Shown here in pieces: positions 40,751-49,715 of a stretch of 64,000 nucleotides of DNA (positions are counted from its first letter, which is position 1; each line of letters begins with the position of its first letter). Position numbers and translations under genes: made by a program. The notes under the pieces were generated by a model. The model had not been told where the DNA came from, ran no database searches, and saw only the letters and a program-made list of their open reading frames with translations. The stretch lies in assembly GCA_963974675.1 (NCBI GenBank), contig CAXBDQ010000013.1:15607-79606 (forward strand), read 5' to 3'. The stretch is from Porticoccus sp963974675 (GTDB lineage: Bacteria; Pseudomonadota; Gammaproteobacteria; Pseudomonadales; Porticoccaceae).

Positions 40751-41668
40751 ATGTACGACAAATTCTACAACCTCAAAGCAGAGCCGTTTAAATTAAGCCC
40801 TGACCACAGATTCTGCTTTAGCCACCGCAGCTATGCAAAAGCAAAAGCTTATATGCAGTATGCTTTTCAGCGTGCGGAAGGGTTTGTCATGATTACAGGC
40901 AGGCCCGGCACAGGCAAGACCACACTGGTAAGTGATTTAGTTGAAAGCCTACCGGAAAGTCAGGTCAATGTTGCAATGCTCGTCTGCACTCAACTGGAGG
41001 CTGACGACTTATTAAGAATGGTCGCAGACGCCTATGGCGTCAACTCGGACACAGATCGAAAGTCTGTCATTCTGCAACAACTCACTAAGGTGTTTACTGA
41101 CGCCTATAAAATGGGGCGACGAGCACTCCTCATTATTGATGAAGCACAAGATTTATCTACCTCTGCACTAGAAGAGTTACGACTCCTAACTAATTTACAG
41201 ATTAACAGACAACCACTGTTACAAATTTTCTTGCTCGGACAAGAAGAACTCAGGGATATGGTTCAACAGCCCAATATGGAACAGGTACATCAACGCCTTG
41301 TTGCTGCATGTCATCTTGAACCACTCAAAGAAGAAGAAACTAAAGCTTTTATTAAACATCGCTTGACCCAAGTGGGCTGGAAAAATGACCCGGCCATCAG
41401 TGAAGCTGTTTACCCCGTCATCCATAAAGTAAGTCATGGCATACCGCGTAGAATCAATATGATTTGCAGCCGTCTCTTTTTACATGGCTGCGTAGAAGAA
41501 CGACATCAGCTGAGCATCAATGATGCCAAAGTTGTCCTCACTGAAATTCAGCATGAACAACTGACATCAAAAAATATGCCTTCGGATATTGATTTTGAGA
41601 CCCCCGACGTCTACGAAAAAACAGACCTCGCTTCAGTTGAGACAATCGCTGATAAAAAAAAAGCCTGA
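40751..41668 (+). CDS. XrtA/PEP-CTERM system-associated ATPase (ExeA/GspA-like AAA+)
   Basis: The 305-residue protein begins MYDKFYNLKAEPFKLSPDHR, typical of the PEP-CTERM ATPase family (TIGR03015 from memory) and of ExeA-like ATPases. Walker A is GRPGTGKTTL with Lys56, Walker B is LLIIDEAQDL, and the sensor region is GIPRRINMICSR. Its likely role is energising assembly or secretion of the EPS machinery at the inner membrane. The annotated end is ETIADKKKA, encoded over a run of nine A just before the stop. A -1 shift there would add about 88 basic residues, described separately. Confidence 0.92.
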   Translation: MYDKFYNLKAEPFKLSPDHRFCFSHRSYAKAKAYMQYAFQRAEGFVMITGRPGTGKTTLVSDLVESLPESQVNVAMLVCTQLEADDLLRMVADAYGVNSDTDRKSVILQQLTKVFTDAYKMGRRALLIIDEAQDLSTSALEELRLLTNLQINRQPLLQIFLLGQEELRDMVQQPNMEQVHQRLVAACHLEPLKEEETKAFIKHRLTQVGWKNDPAISEAVYPVIHKVSHGIPRRINMICSRLFLHGCVEERHQLSINDAKVVLTEIQHEQLTSKNMPSDIDFETPDVYEKTDLASVETIADKKKA

Positions 41669-41925
41669 TTAAATCAGTCAACAGCCCTCAGAAAAAAGTA
41701 CGTCCGAACACGCCATCAAATAAAACACTCTACAACACCGCTTCTTCAAATATCGACAAGCCACACCAAGGCCCCGACACAAGAAAAGGCGAGCGCCGCT
41801 CAGGAAAAGATCAACGAAAAGAACTCCGGTTTGAGCCACACAAAAAAGACCGGAGACAAAACCCTGGACGGAGAACAGAAGACCAAGGCTCATTCAAACA
41901 CCCGAGACGTTTTTGGAAAAAATGA
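41656..41925 (+). CDS. Basic 89-codon open frame without a start codon; possible -1 frameshift extension of the ATPase
   Basis: This frame is -1 to the ATPase and opens at 41656, inside its A-run (41654-41662). It contains no ATG, GTG or TTG near its beginning and no stop until TGA 41923-41925. The encoded segment is strongly basic and ends with a patterned tail (KGERRSGKDQRKELRFEPH, then KKDRRQNPGRRTED and FKHPRRFWKK). It looks like a real conserved protein end, similar to RRSGKDRR/DRR..GRR small proteins I recall in gammaproteobacteria. One extra A, transcriptional slippage or ribosomal -1 shifting would fuse it to the ATPase. An ATT at 41668 is a remote alternative start. Confidence 0.6.
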   Translation, partial: KKSLIKSVNSPQKKVRPNTPSNKTLYNTASSNIDKPHQGPDTRKGERRSGKDQRKELRFEPHKKDRRQNPGRRTEDQGSFKHPRRFWKK

Positions 41926-42045
41926 TAAAACCGGGTCTAGGTCAACCGTACAAACGAATATCCCGCCATTCTGTCTATTTAGCTATTGTACCCTTCCACC
42001 TAACGGGTAAAATCTTCCCTCAAATCTGTTAACGAGGAATATAGC

Positions 42046-43323
42046 GTGCACGTCGACCAGGCAAGCCATGAGCAGTTACAACAATGGCAAGAAGAACTTG
42101 CGGCTCAACATGATGTTTTTAAAGCCAACGGCCTTAATCTCGATTTAACCCGAGGAAAACCTTCTGCCAGCCAACTCGATTTGGCAAACATCCTGGATGG
42201 CGCCCTAAAAGGCAATTATATTGCAGATGACGGCACCGACACACGTAACTATGGAGGCCTTGCGGGGCTGCCAGGGATGAGATCTCTCGGATCAGAAATA
42301 CTGGGCGTCACCCCAAAAGAGGTTCTTGTTGGAGGCAATAGCAGCCTCACACTAATGTATCTAACGATATTATTTGCTTGGCAGTTTGGGCCCAACGGCA
42401 AAGATTCTGCTTGGCTTGATGAAGGTACCGTTAAATTTCTTTGTCCCGTACCCGGCTATGATCGCCATTTTTCTATCTGCGAAGAGTTTGGCATTGAAAT
42501 GATCAATGTCGCCATGGATGAGAATGGCCCCGATATGGACCAAGTGGAAGCTCTCATAGCAAATGATGCCAGTATCAAAGGTATATGGTGTGTTCCCAAA
42601 TACTCCAACCCCACTGGGTGTGTGTACAGCCAAGATACTGTCGATCGACTGGCGAAATTGGGAACCATTGCACCATCGAACTTCCGCGTTTTTTACGATA
42701 ACGCCTACGCTGTTCATGATTTATCCGATGCTGCGCCCAGCTTACCCAATATTATGGAATACTGCCGTCAGCATGGTACCGAAAATAGTGTGCTGCAGTT
42801 TAGCTCTACCTCCAAGGTAACCTTTGCTGGTGCAGGTGTTGCCTTTATGGCGGCGTCAGAAGAAAACCTAGAAAGAATCCAGCGTCATCTGGGTATTTCA
42901 TGTATTGGTCCCGACAAAGTGAATCAATTACGGCACCTGAGTGTGATAAAAAATCTAGCCGACCTTAGAACCCACATGAAGAAGCACGCAGAATTACTTC
43001 GCCCAAGATTTGACTGTGTCTTGCAGCATTTGGAAAAGAATTTCACGGAGTCCGACTTAGGACAGTGGAATTCACCTGAAGGTGGATACTTTATCTCCTT
43101 CGATACACGACCAGGGCTAGCCAGCGCCGTCATCAAACTTTCCGCTGAAGCCGGTGTAAAACTCACACCAGCTGGAGCCACATTCCCTTACGGCAAAGAC
43201 CCTGACAACAAAAACATTCGACTAGCCCCATCTTTCCCTTCTGTGGACGAAATTGATGCCGCCATGGCCATATTTTGTAATTCAGTAAAACTGGCTTCGG
43301 TACAGCAACGCTTAGCTGAATAA
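42046..43323 (+). CDS. PLP-dependent aminotransferase class I (aspartate aminotransferase-like, PF12897 type)
   Basis: The 425-residue protein has fold-type I features: DLTRGKPSASQLDL and YGGLAGLPGMR near the N-terminus, GGNSSLTLMY at the phosphate site, KYSNPTGCVYS, YDNAYAVHD, and the Schiff-base lysine in SSTSKVTFAG. The C-terminal part has APSFPSVDEID. This pattern is the MocR-like aminotransferase family, usually annotated as aspartate/alanine aminotransferase. It acts in the cytoplasm; the amino donor is not predictable. The GTG start has GAGG upstream. A terminator follows 25 bases after the stop. Confidence 0.9.
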   Translation: MHVDQASHEQLQQWQEELAAQHDVFKANGLNLDLTRGKPSASQLDLANILDGALKGNYIADDGTDTRNYGGLAGLPGMRSLGSEILGVTPKEVLVGGNSSLTLMYLTILFAWQFGPNGKDSAWLDEGTVKFLCPVPGYDRHFSICEEFGIEMINVAMDENGPDMDQVEALIANDASIKGIWCVPKYSNPTGCVYSQDTVDRLAKLGTIAPSNFRVFYDNAYAVHDLSDAAPSLPNIMEYCRQHGTENSVLQFSSTSKVTFAGAGVAFMAASEENLERIQRHLGISCIGPDKVNQLRHLSVIKNLADLRTHMKKHAELLRPRFDCVLQHLEKNFTESDLGQWNSPEGGYFISFDTRPGLASAVIKLSAEAGVKLTPAGATFPYGKDPDNKNIRLAPSFPSVDEIDAAMAIFCNSVKLASVQQRLAE

Positions 43324-43348
43324 GTCAAATAACGAAGGAAGGCTGAAA

Positions 43349-43386
43349 CAATAAAAAGGGCCGCTAATGAGCGGCCCTTTTTATTG
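43349..43386. terminator. Bidirectional intrinsic terminator
   Basis: A long near-perfect palindrome with core GGGCCGCT-AATG-AGCGGCCC is flanked by A-runs on the left and T-runs on the right, extending to CAATAAAAA/TTTTTATTG. It serves the aminotransferase on the plus strand and the DUF1820 gene on the minus strand, which converge here. Confidence 0.93.
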
Positions 43387-43415
43387 TTTAATTTATTTAA
43401 TCTTACCAACAACCA

Positions 43416-43748
43416 TTATCCTTTTGGTTTTGGTACTGCGCCTGGGTAGGGGAATTGTGCAATATTGCCGCCGCCCTTCACCTCAGTAATTTTACAGGCA
43501 CCTTCTTTTTCCACTTCATCAATGCGGACGATCGAGTGCAACGGAATAAAACTGCGCTTGATCGAGGAAAATTCACTCTTGAGTTTTTCTTCTGCAGGGT
43601 CAACGATCATTTGACTGCGCTCGTCAAAGACAAACTCCTCGACCTCCAAAAACCCCCAGAGATCACTTTGATAAACCTGGCGAGCATACATCTCATAAAC
43701 CTCACCTTGATTTAAAAAAATAATCTTATAAATCGCATTTGAAGACAT
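43416..43748 (-). CDS. DUF1820 family protein
   Basis: The 110-residue protein (YKIIFLNQGEVYEMYARQVYQSDLWGFLEVEEFVFD, shown here only in part by its strands YKIIFLNQ and YEMYARQV, ending FPYPGAVPKPKG) matches the small DUF1820 family found beside miaB or related genes in gammaproteobacteria. It is soluble with no signal peptide. The function is unknown. It is divergent from miaB across about 170 bp and ends at the shared terminator. Confidence 0.9.
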   Translation of the reverse strand: MSSNAIYKIIFLNQGEVYEMYARQVYQSDLWGFLEVEEFVFDERSQMIVDPAEEKLKSEFSSIKRSFIPLHSIVRIDEVEKEGACKITEVKGGGNIAQFPYPGAVPKPKG

Positions 43749-43921
43749 ACGTATAGCCTGGCACTTAAGTTGGTAAGGGTGGGTTAAGAATCAGTCAAAA
43801 TTGTACCATAAACCTCACAGTATTTATCTACATAGGCCACCGAAGATGGGCTTTAACGACCACTACAGCTATAATGCCCGACCTGCAAGTAATCCAAAAA
43901 CACTCAGAATCTAATCCACAC

Positions 43922-45271
43922 ATGTCAGAAAACAACATTAAAAAACTACATATTGTCACCCACGGCTGCCAAATGAATGAATATGATTCAGCTAGAATGC
44001 GTGATTTGCTGGGTGACAGCCATCGGATGGAAGTGACAGAAAACCCAGAAGAGGCTGACGTATTGTTGCTTAACACCTGCTCTATCCGGGAAAAGGCACA
44101 GGAAAAGGTTTTCCACCAGCTCGGTCGCTGGAAGCACCTAAAAGACAAAAACCCCAACTTAATGATTGGCGTGGGTGGCTGTGTTGCCAGTCAAGAGGGC
44201 GACGCCATTGCCAAACGAGCGCCTTATGTAGATTTAGTCTTCGGACCACAGACCTTACATCGCTTACCTGAGATGATGAATGAAAGGAAACAAAATGATG
44301 GCACAACGATTGTTGACATCAGCTTTCCTGAAATTGAAAAATTTGACCGCCTACCACAACCTGATGCCGATGGTGTTTCTGCCTTTGTCTCTATCATGGA
44401 AGGCTGCTCTAAATATTGTACATTTTGCGTGGTCCCTTACACCCGAGGCGAGGAAGTAAGTCGCCCGGCTGCCGATGTTCTAGCAGAAGTCGCTCACCTG
44501 GCCAGTCAGAACGTTCGAGAAGTCAACTTATTGGGGCAAAATGTAAATGCCTACCGCGGCGACATGCCAAACGGTAATGTGTGCGACCTAGCAGAACTCA
44601 TTACTTATGTCGCTAAAATTGAAGGTATTGACCGCATTCGCTATACCACATCACATCCAGTAGAGTTTTCTGACAGCTTGATCGCCGCCTATGCAGAAGT
44701 ACCTGAGCTGGTCAGTCACTTGCATTTACCCGTTCAGAGCGGCTCTGACCGCGTGCTCGCAGCCATGAAACGAGGGCACACCGTTCTCGAATACAAATCG
44801 AAAATTCGCAAGTTACGGCAAATTCGCCCCGAGATTAGCATTTCTTCTGATTTCATTGTGGGATTCCCCGGTGAGACCGAACAAGACTTCGACAACACCA
44901 TGAAGCTTATTCATGATATTGGCTTTGATCACAGCTTCAGCTTTATCTATAGCGCTCGACCAGGCACCCCCGCAGCAGATTTACCGGACAACACGCCAGA
45001 AGAGTTAAAAAAACAGCGCCTGAAAATTTTACAAGATCGTATCAGCCAACACGCCATATCTATCAGTCGACGCATGGTTGGAGGCACGGAAACTGTGCTG
45101 GTTACCGGTATTTCAAAAAAAGATCCAGGACAACTTCAGGGCCGTACAGAAAACAATCGCGTGGTCAATTTTTCCTCAGTAGACCACACATTAATTGGTC
45201 ATTTTACCCAAGTTACTATTACTGAAGCACTGCCGAATTCACTCCGTGGCGAGCTGATTTCTAACACCTGA
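43922..45271 (+). CDS. miaB: tRNA-2-methylthio-N6-dimethylallyladenosine synthase
   Basis: MiaB methylthiolates i6A37 of tRNAs reading UNN codons, using two 4Fe-4S clusters. The auxiliary-cluster cysteines are Cys16 (HGCQMN), Cys53 (NTCSIREKA) and Cys87 (GGCVASQ). The radical-SAM cysteines are 162, 166 and 169 (CSKYCTFC). A C-terminal TRAM domain (about 375-445) binds tRNA. A longer frame starts at 43874; I prefer ATG 43922 because family members begin a few residues before KKL. Neither start has a good ribosome-binding site, so this is uncertain by 16 residues. Confidence 0.96.
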   Translation: MSENNIKKLHIVTHGCQMNEYDSARMRDLLGDSHRMEVTENPEEADVLLLNTCSIREKAQEKVFHQLGRWKHLKDKNPNLMIGVGGCVASQEGDAIAKRAPYVDLVFGPQTLHRLPEMMNERKQNDGTTIVDISFPEIEKFDRLPQPDADGVSAFVSIMEGCSKYCTFCVVPYTRGEEVSRPAADVLAEVAHLASQNVREVNLLGQNVNAYRGDMPNGNVCDLAELITYVAKIEGIDRIRYTTSHPVEFSDSLIAAYAEVPELVSHLHLPVQSGSDRVLAAMKRGHTVLEYKSKIRKLRQIRPEISISSDFIVGFPGETEQDFDNTMKLIHDIGFDHSFSFIYSARPGTPAADLPDNTPEELKKQRLKILQDRISQHAISISRRMVGGTETVLVTGISKKDPGQLQGRTENNRVVNFSSVDHTLIGHFTQVTITEALPNSLRGELISNT

Positions 45272-45459
45272 GAACCAACACCTAACAAAGGTTATGGACA
45301 CTCCCAGCCCAAAGCAACGCACTAATAAAATTTAACGATAAAAATTAATATGTCCTGTCATATTTTGATATATAAAGCTCCTGTAAAAGTATGTTCAGTG
45401 ATGACTAAAGGTTATATGCTAAGAGCATCCAATCAAGCATTGCCGCAGAGGTCGGCCTA

Positions 45460-46482
45460 TTGGACAATTTGAAGAAACAACCAGCAGCTCACACCATTAC
45501 TCTTGAACCGAGTGATACCAAGCGCTTAGCCTCTCTGTGCGGTCAGTTCGACGAACACCTCAGACAAATTGAACAACGCTTAAATATCGAAATCCGAAGT
45601 CGTGGCAATGTATTTGCTTTCTACGGCGATCAGGGGAATGCATTTACCGCAGGAAAACTTCTTAATAATCTATACCAAGAGCACACCCTCAACAGTGAGC
45701 TAACACCCGACCAAATACACCTGGCCATTCAACAAATGAGCTTCGAGCCTTCTATGGATAAATCTAGCACGAGCACCGCAGCATCCACCCCCAACACTGA
45801 AAATGTTGAAAATTTTCCGGTCATCCGTACCAAAAAGGGTAATATCAAACCTAGGGGCGTCAACCAGCAGCGTTATGTTCGTGCCATACAAGTCCATGAT
45901 ATTAACTTTGGTGTTGGGCCGGCAGGCACGGGTAAAACCTATTTAGCCGTAGCCTGTGCAGTTGAAGCCTTACTGAGAGATGAAGTTGAACGAATTTTAC
46001 TGGTTCGTCCAGCCGTAGAAGCCGGAGAAAAACTCGGTTTTTTACCCGGGGATTTAAGCCAAAAAGTAGACCCCTATCTGCGCCCGCTCTACGACGCCCT
46101 TTATGAAATGCTGGGTGTAGAAACAGTGGCAAAACTGATTGACCGCAATGTTATTGAAGTGGCACCCCTTGCCTTTATGCGTGGCCGCACTCTCAATAAT
46201 TCTTATATTATTCTGGACGAAAGTCAGAATACGACCAAAGAACAAATGAAAATGTTTTTGACTCGAGTCGGCTATAGCTCTACCGCTGTAATCACTGGCG
46301 ATACGACTCAAATTGATTTGCCTAGACGTGATCAATCTGGGCTGCTACATGTTTGCGATGTACTGAAAGATGTTGAAGGTATAAGTTTTTCTTTCTTTAG
46401 CTCCAAAGATGTCGTACGACATCCATTGGTGGCCCTCATTGTCGATGCCTATGATGCTCACGAGAAAAATAACCAAGAATAA
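45460..46482 (+). CDS. ybeZ: PhoH-like ATPase (YbeZ)
   Basis: The 340-residue protein has an N-terminal RNA-binding-like region and then the PhoH P-loop GPAGTGKT at residues 153-160. RPAVEAGEKLGFLPGDL, ILDESQNTT and ITGDTTQIDLPR follow. YbeZ works with YbeY in RNA maturation and ribosome quality control. The start is TTG 45460, with GAGG about 9 bases upstream. It heads the ybeZ-ybeY-corC-lnt group, separated from miaB by 188 bp without an obvious terminator. Confidence 0.94.
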   Translation: MDNLKKQPAAHTITLEPSDTKRLASLCGQFDEHLRQIEQRLNIEIRSRGNVFAFYGDQGNAFTAGKLLNNLYQEHTLNSELTPDQIHLAIQQMSFEPSMDKSSTSTAASTPNTENVENFPVIRTKKGNIKPRGVNQQRYVRAIQVHDINFGVGPAGTGKTYLAVACAVEALLRDEVERILLVRPAVEAGEKLGFLPGDLSQKVDPYLRPLYDALYEMLGVETVAKLIDRNVIEVAPLAFMRGRTLNNSYIILDESQNTTKEQMKMFLTRVGYSSTAVITGDTTQIDLPRRDQSGLLHVCDVLKDVEGISFSFFSSKDVVRHPLVALIVDAYDAHEKNNQE

Positions 46483-46512
46483 TCAGACAACGAAGAATCA
46501 ATCATTACCACC

Positions 46513-46989
46513 ATGAATCTCACTATAGATATGGACAACGCCTCCTGCTGCAAAGACATCCCCGATGAAAATGCTATTCATCAATGGGTAACCGCAGCCT
46601 TGTCGGGCTATAAAGATACTGTAGAGCTCAGTATTCGTGTGGTCAACGAAGATGAAAGTGCTGAGCTCAATCAGCGATATCGCAGCAAACACGGCCCCAC
46701 TAATGTACTATCCTTCCCAGCAGATTTGCCAGAATCACTGCAATTGCCTTTACTTGGAGATTTGGTCATCTGTGCGCCGGTCGTTGAGCGTGAAGCACAG
46801 CAACAACATAAATCGCCAAAAGCACATTGGGCGCACATGCTGGTACACGGTAGCCTACACTTGATTGGCTACGATCATATTAATGACGAAGATGCTGAGA
46901 ACATGGAACGATTGGAAACCAAAATTCTTACAGGCCTTAACTTCCCACCACCCTATGAACAACTACCCCGAGAGATTGACCCCCAATGA
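46513..46989 (+). CDS. ybeY: Endoribonuclease YbeY (16S rRNA 3'-end maturation)
   Basis: The 158-residue protein carries the zinc motif H3xH5xH: His112, His116 and His122 in HGSLHLIGYDH. It also has the family signature TNVLSFPADLP. YbeY is a single-strand RNase needed for 16S rRNA 3'-end processing and ribosome quality control. It is 30 bases downstream of ybeZ and overlaps corC by 4 bases. Confidence 0.96.
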   Translation: MNLTIDMDNASCCKDIPDENAIHQWVTAALSGYKDTVELSIRVVNEDESAELNQRYRSKHGPTNVLSFPADLPESLQLPLLGDLVICAPVVEREAQQQHKSPKAHWAHMLVHGSLHLIGYDHINDEDAENMERLETKILTGLNFPPPYEQLPREIDPQ

Positions 46990-47828
46990 CAGATGACGAT
47001 TCGAGTAGCTCCCAGGAAAAATCATGGCTGAACAAACTGGCTAATGTTTTCTCCTCGGAGCCACAATCAAAAGACGATTTTGCACTGATATTACGTGCCG
47101 CACATGAAAACAATATCATTGATCATGATGCTCTAGAAATTATTGAAGGTGCCCTGGACGTTTGCGACAAACAGGTTCGGGAAATCATGATTCCCCGTTC
47201 ACAGATGGCGGTGATACAACAAAGCTCCAGCCTAGAAGACATCCTGAAGTTAGTCATTGAATCAAGCCATTCTCGCTTCCCTGTCGTCGGAGAATCCGCC
47301 GACGATATCATCGGGATTCTACTGGCGAAGGAGTTACTGCCTCTACTGCTAAATGGACAAGATAGTTTCGACATTAACAATGTCGTACGACCTGCAGCGA
47401 TTGTCCCCGAAAGTAAACGCCTTAACGTACTACTAAGAGAGTTTCGAGAGCAACGCTACCACATGGCAATTGTTGTGGATGAATACGGTGGTATCGCTGG
47501 ACTTATCACCATCGAAGACATTCTCGAAGAGATCGTAGGTGAAATCGAAGACGAAACTGATGAAGAAGATCAAGATGGCACAATGATTCGCCTCCAGCCT
47601 GATGGCAGCCACCTTATTGATGCACTAACACCTATCGAAAACTTTAATGAATATTTTAATGCCGGTGTCTGCGATGAAGAATTCGACACCATTGGAGGCG
47701 TCATCATTCAAGCTTTTGGAAGAATGCCAGAAGTAGATGAAACAGTAGATGTAAACGGTTTTACTTTCCGAATTGCCGAAGGGGATAGCCGACAGGTAAA
47801 ACTGCTTGAGATACAAGTGACGACTTAG
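46986..47828 (+). CDS. corC: CorC/YbeX family CBS-domain protein
   Basis: The 280-residue protein has a short N-terminal region, then paired CBS domains (about 65-190) with VREIMIPRSQMAVI and MAIVVDEYGGIAGLITIEDI. The C-terminal CorC_HlyC domain includes FDTIGGVIIQAFGRMPE. It is linked to magnesium/cobalt homeostasis and, through its neighbours ybeZ and ybeY, to ribosome function. It is soluble and lacks the membrane domain of larger CorB-like relatives. It overlaps ybeY by 4 bases. Confidence 0.94.
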   Translation: MTDDDSSSSQEKSWLNKLANVFSSEPQSKDDFALILRAAHENNIIDHDALEIIEGALDVCDKQVREIMIPRSQMAVIQQSSSLEDILKLVIESSHSRFPVVGESADDIIGILLAKELLPLLLNGQDSFDINNVVRPAAIVPESKRLNVLLREFREQRYHMAIVVDEYGGIAGLITIEDILEEIVGEIEDETDEEDQDGTMIRLQPDGSHLIDALTPIENFNEYFNAGVCDEEFDTIGGVIIQAFGRMPEVDETVDVNGFTFRIAEGDSRQVKLLEIQVTT

Positions 47829-47926
47829 ACATCAATCGAGACACCAACTAACCACTCTTTGCCTACCTATCATGTTGATCGGGTCTCAGCTTAAGGCAAC
47901 TTGATTCATCAGGATATCTTCTAACC

Positions 47927-49558
47927 GTGAATTTTCTCGCATCCAAAATGGACATTAAAACCTGCCTTTTATCCGTGCTGTTTGGATTGCTACTACCGCT
48001 CTCCATGGCACCCTTTAATATCTGGCCCGCCGGCGTATTATCCATAGCCGGGTTCGCAGCACTAATCTGTGGACATACGACTCACCAGTCTTCGGCCAAG
48101 TTCGTTTTCCTGCACAGCCTCAGTTATGGGCTGGGAGTTTATGCTGTCGGAGCATCGTGGATCTTTGTGAGCATCCACGATTACGGTCAAGCCGGTATTG
48201 CTTTGTCGTTACTCCTTATTACGCCCTTTATTGTTTTCCTGTCATTCTTGCTCACGATACCTTTTGTTGTCTTCAGTAAACTTCGAAGCACAATAACAGC
48301 GGACACTCACAACTATACGTCCTACTCCCTCGCGATCACCATGCTGCTAATATTTCCCAGCCTCTGGACGATTAGTGAATGGTTTCGTGGATGGGCGTTC
48401 AGTGGTTTTCCCTGGCTCTATTTAGGCTATGGTCATACTGACACATGGCTATCTGGCTGGGCTCCCGTTACAGGCGTACTAGGTATTAGCTGGATAACTG
48501 CTTTCTGTGGCGCATGGTTAGGACTTGCATTCAAACTCTGCGTGCGCCTCAAGGTTATGAATACTGTAAAGAAAAATATTGCCTTGCCACTCAGTAGCGG
48601 ATTGATAATCGCTGCTTTGTTTTGGCTAAACGGCGCCTACCTCCAAACAATTGCATGGACTCAACCGACAGGCCATCCTCTTTCCATCGGACTGGTGCAA
48701 CCGGCCCTACCCTTATCACTCAAATGGGACCCGCACCAATTGCCCACCATTTTCGCTCAACACCGTGCTGATACGAAAAAACTACTACACAATGACTTGG
48801 TCATCTGGCCAGAATCCGCTATCCCAAGGTTCCTGCATGAGGTTACGGGCTATCTAGAACCTATCGAAGCAGAAGCGAACGAGACCAACACCGCGTTGAT
48901 TACAGGTATACCCACAGCCGAAAACCTTGAGGAAGATGATACAAACAACCCCAATAGTTTCTATTCAAAATACTACAACTCGGTGATTGGCTTAGGCCAA
49001 GCCTCCGGGGTTTACCACAAACAACACTTGGTGCCTTTTGGTGAATATGTCCCTTTCGAAAAATGGTTGCGCGGAACCATCGCATTTTTTGACTTACCTA
49101 TGTCGGCTTTTAATCCAGGGCCAGAGGGCCAGCAGCATATAACCGCCAAAGGCGCGATTATTGCCACTGCCATCTGTTACGAGATAGCCTATTCAGAGCT
49201 TGTCAGAAAATCGGCCAATGGTGCCAACCTACTCCTCACCCTAAGCAACGACACCTGGTTTGGAAAATCCATAGGACCAAAACAACATTTTCAGATCGCC
49301 CGTATGCGAGCTATAGAGAACAGGAAACCACTGATTCGAGCCACCAATGATGGCATCAGCGCTCTCATTACTGCTGATGGTCAAATAGCCGCCATCATTC
49401 CATCATTCCAACGCAACACCCTTGAGGGAACACTAGAGCCAAGAAATGGGCTAACGCCTTTTGGAAAGTTTGGTTCCTACCCGATCCTGACTCTGTCATT
49501 TTTATTAGCTCTAATAGGTCTGCTTCAAACCTATCGAAGTAAAAACACCCCAGTTTAA
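47927..49558 (+). CDS. lnt: Apolipoprotein N-acyltransferase
   Basis: The 543-residue membrane enzyme adds the third acyl chain to lipoproteins. Several membrane helices precede a nitrilase domain with the catalytic triad Glu296 (WPESAIP), Lys365 (KQHLVPFGEYVP) and Cys417 (ICYEI). A C-terminal helix closes the protein. The start GTG 47927 has AGGA about 12 bases upstream; ATG 47948 is an alternative. It follows corC by 98 bp, the usual order. Confidence 0.95.
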   Translation: MNFLASKMDIKTCLLSVLFGLLLPLSMAPFNIWPAGVLSIAGFAALICGHTTHQSSAKFVFLHSLSYGLGVYAVGASWIFVSIHDYGQAGIALSLLLITPFIVFLSFLLTIPFVVFSKLRSTITADTHNYTSYSLAITMLLIFPSLWTISEWFRGWAFSGFPWLYLGYGHTDTWLSGWAPVTGVLGISWITAFCGAWLGLAFKLCVRLKVMNTVKKNIALPLSSGLIIAALFWLNGAYLQTIAWTQPTGHPLSIGLVQPALPLSLKWDPHQLPTIFAQHRADTKKLLHNDLVIWPESAIPRFLHEVTGYLEPIEAEANETNTALITGIPTAENLEEDDTNNPNSFYSKYYNSVIGLGQASGVYHKQHLVPFGEYVPFEKWLRGTIAFFDLPMSAFNPGPEGQQHITAKGAIIATAICYEIAYSELVRKSANGANLLLTLSNDTWFGKSIGPKQHFQIARMRAIENRKPLIRATNDGISALITADGQIAAIIPSFQRNTLEGTLEPRNGLTPFGKFGSYPILTLSFLLALIGLLQTYRSKNTPV

Positions 49559-49715
49559 AAAACACTAAACCTACAACCAAATACTGCAACTCATTCAAAT
49601 TAGTACGCAAATCTGTCTGGGTCTATAGAGACCTTTAGCCTATAATTGCCAGCTTTTCCGGCACATTTGTTACCACAGTGTAGTAATTGAAGCCCCAACC
49701 TGATCAAGAAGACTA

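Noticed and set aside
41678..41893. Minus-strand 71-codon frame after the XrtA ATPase
   Set aside because: It is the reverse shadow of the plus-strand basic frame at 41656-41925, whose RRSGKD/DRR..GRR pattern looks like real protein.
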